This document shows positions 5,069-9,413 of a DNA stretch of 9,413 nucleotides, piece by piece (position 1 is the first letter of the stretch; each line of letters begins with the position of its first letter). A program made the translations under genes and the position numbers. Below the pieces are notes generated by a model. The model did not search any database. It saw nothing but the letters and a program-made list of their open reading frames with translations, and had not been told where the DNA came from. This DNA is from Clostridiales bacterium (GTDB taxonomy: Bacteria; Bacillota; Clostridia; Christensenellales; JAISNN01), in NCBI GenBank assembly GCA_031273965.1, contig JAISQX010000036.1, forward strand, positions 1-9,413, in the 5' to 3' direction.

Positions 5069-7249
5069 CTATTCGGCTTTTTTCAAGTCTTTATATTTTT
5101 TTTCTATCTTTTTGAAAGAAGCCTTATTGGAGTTGTCCGTAAGGTTTTTAATTTTTGTCTGCTCTTTGTAGTAATTAAAATTGTCGCGCTCTTCTTGGAG
5201 AATATCCTTTATATATTGCTCGACGGTGTTTTTGTCAAGCTTATAATAATCCAAAATATGATCGTACGAAAGCGTCCCCTCGGCTTGATTATCGACGCCG
5301 CTATCGCCCACTGCCGCGTTCGAAAAAGGAACATAGGTAATCATGAGTATGTGGTAACCGAATTGCGATACAGCCCAATAGGTCTTTGTGCCGACTTCAT
5401 CCGTATAGTAGTAGTTACCGACGGTATTGTCCGCTCCGCCTCCGCCCTTAGTATACAAGTCGTCTGCAAGCTGTAAAAAGACTTCCGAATACCCTTCGCG
5501 GTCGATATACGAGAGATAGTCTTTTTCCGCGTTAAAGCTTGTCTCTCCGTCGTCGTTTAACGCGTAAAACCACACGTCAAACGCCTCAAGTATGCTCTTT
5601 GTATAGGTAAGCGTATTGTCGTTCGCCTCCTCGACTTTACCCATATGCGCCTTGTAAAACGCGAATAAAATATTGACGTCCAAATCGATTACCGTATAAG
5701 CCGTCTCCGTATCCAACGCCGCCGATAGCATAAAGAGATACTTTTCGCTCACGCCGGACTTTAACGTATATCCGCCGTTTCCGTCGGGCTCGACTTTTTC
5801 GGAGATTTTTTCGATAATATTATTGTTGATATTCGATTTTGACAGCGGCTCGTTTACTTCGTCGCCGTTTACCCAAAGGTCTATCTGGCTTTTAAGCGCC
5901 GCTATCTCGGCTTCTTCGTCTTCGTCGAACTCCAAAGTGTTTTTAGGCCCGTCTTTTGCGTCCGGATCGTATTGATAATATAGCGTCGTTCCGTCGTCCG
6001 GATCGTAAAAAATATTCGAAAGATTTACTTTGACGTCCAACGCCCATTTATTCAATATCGATAAGAATCCCTCGTCTTTTTCGGGTTCTTTATACTGCGT
6101 CATAAGACTGTCGACAGCCGCCTTTGTTATAGCGTCAAAGGAGATGACGATATTCTTTACGTAATAGTATCCCGACGTCGCTTTGTGATAAAAGATGCCC
6201 GTATAAGAGCTGTCCAGAGCGCTCGTATAATCGTCCAACTTCTTTTGCGCTTCTTTGTTTTCGTCTACGATTTTTTGGAAGTAAGCGTCTATATCGCCCC
6301 CGTCCACAAGGTCATAACTCGTAAGCATACGCTTAAACTCATATATCAGCATACTGTCAAGCGCGCTGTTCAAAAGATATTCATAGTCAATGTAAGCCTT
6401 TTCCAAAGCCTTTTCCGTGCGCTTCCAAGCGTCTAATCTATTCTTTTTGTCCTGAGTGTCGCTATTGTCCGCTATGCCGGTAAATTCCTCGTAATTATCC
6501 GGATAACGCTTAGTTAAAGACTCCGGAATGGAATTGTATTCAAATTCTTCTTCCGACGAATCTATCTTTACGGGGCGCGCGCTCAGAGTTATCTCGTCCT
6601 CGTCAGCGTCGTCAACGTCGTCGTCGTCGCTATTTTTACTGTCCTCTCGCGCCTTTTGCTCCGCCTCTACCGTGTCGAGATAATCCTCAAAAAGCGACTC
6701 ATATTGAGTATTAGCGTTCTTTATAACTTTGTCAAACTCCGCATACGATAAAAGAGAATGAGCCCCGAAAGGATTTTCCGAAGTCAGTCCCGATACGTCG
6801 CCGTCATAGTTGACTTTGTCGTATACTCCGTTATTGTTTTGTTGATTTACGGCAACCAAAGCGTACTGCTTATCTCCGGTCCATTCTCCCGCGTCGTTAA
6901 TCACGCCCGCTTTTACCTTTGACAAATAGTCGATTCCGTAAGCTATGACAAGCTGCGTCTCGCAAAGATAATCGAGCGTATCCTCCACAACCTCGGCTAT
7001 GGGCGGTATCGCCATACCGTAACTCTGATTGTAGCTGTAATACTGGTTCATGGTTTGATTAACAGCTTGAATAAGCTGAAGCCTGGTGATTATTCTTTTG
7101 ATAGTATCGCCGTTGTCAGCGACATATGTGATCTCCGCCACCGTGCTTTCCCCACGTCTTTTTTCGTTTAGCTGTAAAACGCTGCACGACGCCGTTGCAA
7201 ACGACATACAGATGACCAGCGCGATAACGGCAATGATTTTTCTCTTCAT
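5069..7249 (-). CDS. Large lipoprotein with SurA/PrsA-like foldase features
   Basis: The 726-residue protein begins with a lipoprotein signal peptide: basic MKRK, a hydrophobic stretch 5-20, and a lipobox ending TASC with the lipidated Cys at 22. It should be anchored outside the cell membrane. Residues 37-110 (a short strand with DNGDTI, then LQLIQAV, and later VVEDTLDYLCETQLVI) resemble the N-terminal chaperone region of SurA/PrsA foldases. YYYVKNIVISFD (361-372) and SQFGYHILMITYV (628-640) resemble the first and last strands of a parvulin prolyl isomerase domain. However, they are about 260 residues apart, far more than a normal parvulin, so the domain is either interrupted or degenerate. 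Residues 203-219 are very acidic (DDDDVDDADEDE). The C-terminus is lysine-rich and helical. The ATG lies 12 nt after AGGAG, a long spacing. The gene is alone in its unit. A role in folding exported proteins is inferred, and isomerase activity is doubtful. Confidence 0.65.
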   Translation of the reverse strand: MKRKIIAVIALVICMSFATASCSVLQLNEKRRGESTVAEITYVADNGDTIKRIITRLQLIQAVNQTMNQYYSYNQSYGMAIPPIAEVVEDTLDYLCETQLVIAYGIDYLSKVKAGVINDAGEWTGDKQYALVAVNQQNNNGVYDKVNYDGDVSGLTSENPFGAHSLLSYAEFDKVIKNANTQYESLFEDYLDTVEAEQKAREDSKNSDDDDVDDADEDEITLSARPVKIDSSEEEFEYNSIPESLTKRYPDNYEEFTGIADNSDTQDKKNRLDAWKRTEKALEKAYIDYEYLLNSALDSMLIYEFKRMLTSYDLVDGGDIDAYFQKIVDENKEAQKKLDDYTSALDSSYTGIFYHKATSGYYYVKNIVISFDAITKAAVDSLMTQYKEPEKDEGFLSILNKWALDVKVNLSNIFYDPDDGTTLYYQYDPDAKDGPKNTLEFDEDEEAEIAALKSQIDLWVNGDEVNEPLSKSNINNNIIEKISEKVEPDGNGGYTLKSGVSEKYLFMLSAALDTETAYTVIDLDVNILFAFYKAHMGKVEEANDNTLTYTKSILEAFDVWFYALNDDGETSFNAEKDYLSYIDREGYSEVFLQLADDLYTKGGGGADNTVGNYYYTDEVGTKTYWAVSQFGYHILMITYVPFSNAAVGDSGVDNQAEGTLSYDHILDYYKLDKNTVEQYIKDILQEERDNFNYYKEQTKIKNLTDNSNKASFKKIEKKYKDLKKAE

Positions 7250-7297
7250 TTATTTAAAACACTCCTTTGGTCTACTATGGCATTATAATTGTTTAAC

Positions 7298-7326
7298 ATT
7301 ATACACTATCTCAAAAATAAATGCAA
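7298..7326 (-). promoter_or_regulatory. Promoter of the lipoprotein gene
   Basis: On the minus strand there is a perfect -10, TATAAT (7303-7298), 17 bp from TTGCAT (7326-7321), a -35 that shares only TTG with consensus. The predicted start is about 40 bp upstream of the ATG, and the AGGAG site (7262-7266) lies in between. The -35 hexamer forms one arm of an inverted repeat with TTGCAT at 7349-7354, which might be an operator. A second TATAAT (7287-7282) has no usable -35. Confidence 0.6.
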
Positions 7327-7416
7327 TCGTTTTAGCTCAAAATAATTTTTGCATTCGGGGCATATAGATTGTAAATTAAATTGCCCGTATTTTTCTTTCC
7401 GAATAGGCTTTGAGGC

Positions 7417-7445
7417 TTGACCTTTGCGTTTTTCTGTGCTAAAAT
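7417..7445 (+). promoter_or_regulatory. Sigma-A promoter of the dnaD-type gene, extended -10
   Basis: TTGACC (7417-7422), a 17-bp spacer and TAAAAT (7440-7445) each match consensus at five of six positions. TGC directly before the -10 makes it an extended -10 element. The predicted start is near 7452. This decides the gene start: the in-frame TTG at 7417 lies in the -35 box and would be upstream of the mRNA, so the ATG at 7498 must be used. Confidence 0.8.
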
Positions 7446-7454
7446 TAACAAACG

Positions 7455-7476
7455 GAATATTGTAATAAAAATATTC
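7455..7476 (+). promoter_or_regulatory. Dyad at the transcription start of the dnaD-type gene
   Basis: GAATATT (7455-7461) and AATATTC (7470-7476) form a perfect 7-bp inverted repeat around an 8-nt spacer. It falls right at the predicted start of transcription, 21 bp before the start codon. It could be an operator for a dimeric regulator or a hairpin at the 5' end of the mRNA. In A/T-rich DNA a repeat of this size can also arise by chance. Confidence 0.4.
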
Positions 7477-7497
7477 GTCATACGGAGCGTAAACAAT

Positions 7498-8958
7498 ATG
7501 GCGTTATTCGGGTTTTCGTCGGACTTTATTATCGACAGCGTAACCGTCGTCGATAACGTGTTTATTCACGAATACTTGCCTCGCGCAAAAGCCGAGCATG
7601 TTAAGGTATATATATACGGTCTTTACATGGCGGCGCACGGCGGAGGCGGCGATTCCGTGGAAGAGCTTACGAGCGCGCTCAATATGCAGTATGAAGAAAT
7701 CTTCGAAGCGCTGCAATATTTTGAACTGACGGGATTAATCGAAATCACCTCAAAAAATCCGCTAAATATAAAGTTTGTAAACCTCCGCGGCAAGGACTCT
7801 CACATTCACAAAAAATATAAGCCGTCTAAATACGGCGCGTTTAACGCGGCGCTTCAGGAGCTTTTTCCATCGCGGATGCTCATGCCGAACGAGTTTAACG
7901 AATACTATTACGCTATGGAGAGTCACGGCATTCTCCCCGAAGCTATGCTTATGATTGCCGCATATTGCGTGAACGTCAAAGGCGTGAACGTAAGCTTTCA
8001 ATACGTGCTCACGGTGGCGCGCGACTGGGCAAAATCGGGAATAACGACGCCGGAGCTTGCCGAACAAAAAATTAAGGATTTGGAATTGCTTACCGGCGAC
8101 ATAAAACAAGTTTTCGGCGCTTTGGGTAAAAAATCCGCCCCCGAATACTCCGATCGCGAGTTGCTCTCCAAATGGGCAAAAACCTGGGGCTTCTCGTTAT
8201 CCTCGATACTTTTCGTCGCTAAGAGATGCAAAAATAAGGGCGGAATGAATAAGCTTGACTCGCTTTTGGAGTCTTATCATAAGCTTAATATCCGATCGCT
8301 TCAAGAAATAGACGAATATTCCGCGCGGCGCGACAAGCTATATGCTCTTACCGCCGAAATAAACAAAAAAATCGGCGTATATTACGAATCCCTCGATAAT
8401 GTGGTGGAGACATATACCGCCAACTGGATAGAAATGGGGTTTTCCGACGACGCGCTTATGCTGCTTGCGAACTACTGTTTTTTAAAGGGCTTGCGCCGTC
8501 TTTCCGACATGGACAATCTTGTCGTTAAGTTTTACAAAATGGGCAGATTGACGCCCCCGGGCATAAATCAGTACATCGACGGGCTCATAAAAGACGACGA
8601 CTTCATCAAGCGGCTTTATGCCGTCCTTAATCTCAATAAATTCATTATTCAAAAGGATAGGGAAACCGTCGGCGTGTGGCTTGACTCGTGGGGCTTCTCG
8701 GAGGATGTCATTCTTCTTTTTGCCGAAACGTCAAAGGACAAGACCCATCCTATTGCCTATCTCAATCAACTGCTGTCCGATTGTAAGCAAAAAGGCGTCG
8801 TCACGCTAGAAAGCGCAAAGGAACACATAAAGAGCTTTTCCTCTTCTCCAAAAAAGAAAGATAAGCCCGCCGATTTTTCACAGCGCGAATATTCTAAGGA
8901 AGAGCTGAGCGCGCTGTTTGACGATCTGAATACTATCGACAAGCTTGAACTTAATTAA
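7498..8958 (+). CDS. dnaD: DnaD-family primosome protein with tandem DDBH2 repeats
   Basis: The protein has 486 residues from the ATG at 7498, which has GGAG at 7484-7487. DnaD-type proteins help load the replicative helicase at origins and restarting forks in Bacillota. Residues 1-105 look like the N-terminal winged-helix domain, with the YLPRAKAEHVKVYIYGLYM segment. Residues 112-192 look like a DnaB_2 (DDBH2) domain, keeping the Y-x3-hydrophobic-x3-W signature as YVLTVARDW (169-177). Three further copies follow around 218-275, 300-362 and 385-447, with anchors TWGFS (229), NWIEMGFS (309) and SWGFS (397). Their signatures are altered: KLDSLLESY, MDNLVVKFY and YLNQLLSDC. The tail REYSKEELSALFDDL (463-477) is a short acidic helix. 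Ordinary DnaD has one such domain and DnaB two, so four is unusual. The family call is strong; the copy boundaries are judged by eye. Confidence 0.85.
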   Translation: MALFGFSSDFIIDSVTVVDNVFIHEYLPRAKAEHVKVYIYGLYMAAHGGGGDSVEELTSALNMQYEEIFEALQYFELTGLIEITSKNPLNIKFVNLRGKDSHIHKKYKPSKYGAFNAALQELFPSRMLMPNEFNEYYYAMESHGILPEAMLMIAAYCVNVKGVNVSFQYVLTVARDWAKSGITTPELAEQKIKDLELLTGDIKQVFGALGKKSAPEYSDRELLSKWAKTWGFSLSSILFVAKRCKNKGGMNKLDSLLESYHKLNIRSLQEIDEYSARRDKLYALTAEINKKIGVYYESLDNVVETYTANWIEMGFSDDALMLLANYCFLKGLRRLSDMDNLVVKFYKMGRLTPPGINQYIDGLIKDDDFIKRLYAVLNLNKFIIQKDRETVGVWLDSWGFSEDVILLFAETSKDKTHPIAYLNQLLSDCKQKGVVTLESAKEHIKSFSSSPKKKDKPADFSQREYSKEELSALFDDLNTIDKLELN

Positions 8959-9158
8959 TGCGCGTTCGCGTAAATCTAAATAGAGCGGGGGTTTGGCTGT
9001 TTTTTACCCGAAAAGACATTTTCTCCGTTTTAACGCCGCTACGACCGGAAAAAATAACGCGTCTTTGAGTCAAAATACGCCTCTTATATTTACGTGATTT
9101 CGCTATGGGGAGTATCCGTAAATCAAATATTTTACGAAGAGACCCGAAGGATTCGCTT

Positions 9159-9413
9159 ATGGATAAGCTTCAACTAAAAAACCAAATACTCCGCGAATAC
9201 GAAAAAAATCGCCACTTCGCGGAGCTTAAGCGCAAAAGCGGACTCGAATCCGCCCTTTTAGACGATGAATTTTTCGCGTTGCAGCGAGAATATAACGCCC
9301 TCGTCATAGACGGAGCTAAGTCGGACGACGAAGGCATCCATAAAGCGCGAATGGCGGAGATACGAAAAATGCAGATTTCCATTTTGAAAAAGTTAAAAAT
9401 AGACAATTTCTTT
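9159..9413 (+). CDS. N-terminus of a DnaC/DnaI-type helicase loader (partial)
   Basis: An open frame starts at 9159 and runs in phase to the window edge, giving 85 residues. GAAGG lies 8 nt upstream of the ATG. An earlier in-frame ATG at 9105 has no ribosome site and is less likely. The protein is charged and helical: LREYEKNRHFAELKRK near the start and RKMQISILKKLKI at the end. This resembles the N-terminal region that precedes the cysteine cluster and AAA+ ATPase domain in clostridial DnaC/DnaI-like loaders, but neither of those parts is in the window. Its position directly after a DnaD-type gene on the same strand supports the call, since the two often sit together in Clostridia. The 200-bp gap before it (8959-9158) shows no strong promoter or terminator, so the two genes may be co-transcribed. 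Confidence 0.7.
   Translation, partial: MDKLQLKNQILREYEKNRHFAELKRKSGLESALLDDEFFALQREYNALVIDGAKSDDEGIHKARMAEIRKMQISILKKLKIDNFF

Noticed and set aside
7417..7497. N-terminal extension of the DnaD-type protein
   Set aside because: It would start inside the -35 box, upstream of the predicted transcription start.
8976..9011. Possible terminator after the dnaD-type gene (AGC...GGCT followed by T6)
   Set aside because: Only about three base pairs can form, so it is too weak to call.
9170..9406. A 78-codon minus-strand frame at the right edge
   Set aside because: It is the antisense shadow of the helicase-loader-like frame, which has a good ribosome site and the right context.

Overview
The window looks like a chromosomal segment of a Gram-positive bacterium of the Bacillota, most likely an uncultured lineage of Clostridia. 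The evidence is a primosomal DnaD-type protein followed by the start of a probable helicase loader, a trmN6-rsmI pair (the same two families as the neighbouring yabB/yabC genes of Bacillus subtilis), a large secreted lipoprotein, purine-rich Shine-Dalgarno sites, and A/T-rich gaps full of homopolymer runs. No transposase, integrase, CRISPR array, tRNA or rRNA gene was found. Family names come from motif reading by eye; no database search was made.

Left part, minus strand (1-1826): the edge carries the first 32 codons of a small membrane or secreted protein. Upstream of it is a compact unit too short for ordinary gene calling: a perfect-consensus sigma-A promoter with an A/T-rich upstream element (452-505), a leader of about 115 nt, a 57-codon ORF with a good Shine-Dalgarno site (155-328), and a rho-independent terminator whose 5' arm lies inside the end of that ORF (139-197). 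The ORF contains a run of nine G, and the gene beyond the terminator has no promoter of its own that I can see. Next comes a YbhN/MprF-type polytopic membrane protein (699-1826).

Middle, minus strand (1967-4807): hisC, rsmI and trmN6. TrmN6 and RsmI are both RNA methyltransferases (tRNA and 16S rRNA), 21 bp apart and surely co-transcribed. HisC stands alone, with no other histidine gene nearby. The gaps hold an unusual palindrome (1843-1919) and a weak promoter for hisC.

Right part (4938-9413): a 726-residue lipoprotein with a SurA/PrsA-like N-terminal region and a parvulin-like ending is on the minus strand and ends in a long-stemmed terminator. It is divergent from a plus-strand replication cluster: a DnaD-family protein with what reads as four tandem copies of the DnaB_2/DDBH2 domain, then the start of a DnaC/DnaI-type helicase loader cut by the window edge. 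The divergent gap has a recognisable promoter for each side. The DnaD promoter shows that translation must start at 7498, not at the earlier in-frame codon at 7417.

Most of the window is ordinary core-genome content. The parts that deserve a second look are the small-ORF/attenuator-like unit at the left, the multi-repeat DnaD protein, and the expanded parvulin-like lipoprotein.
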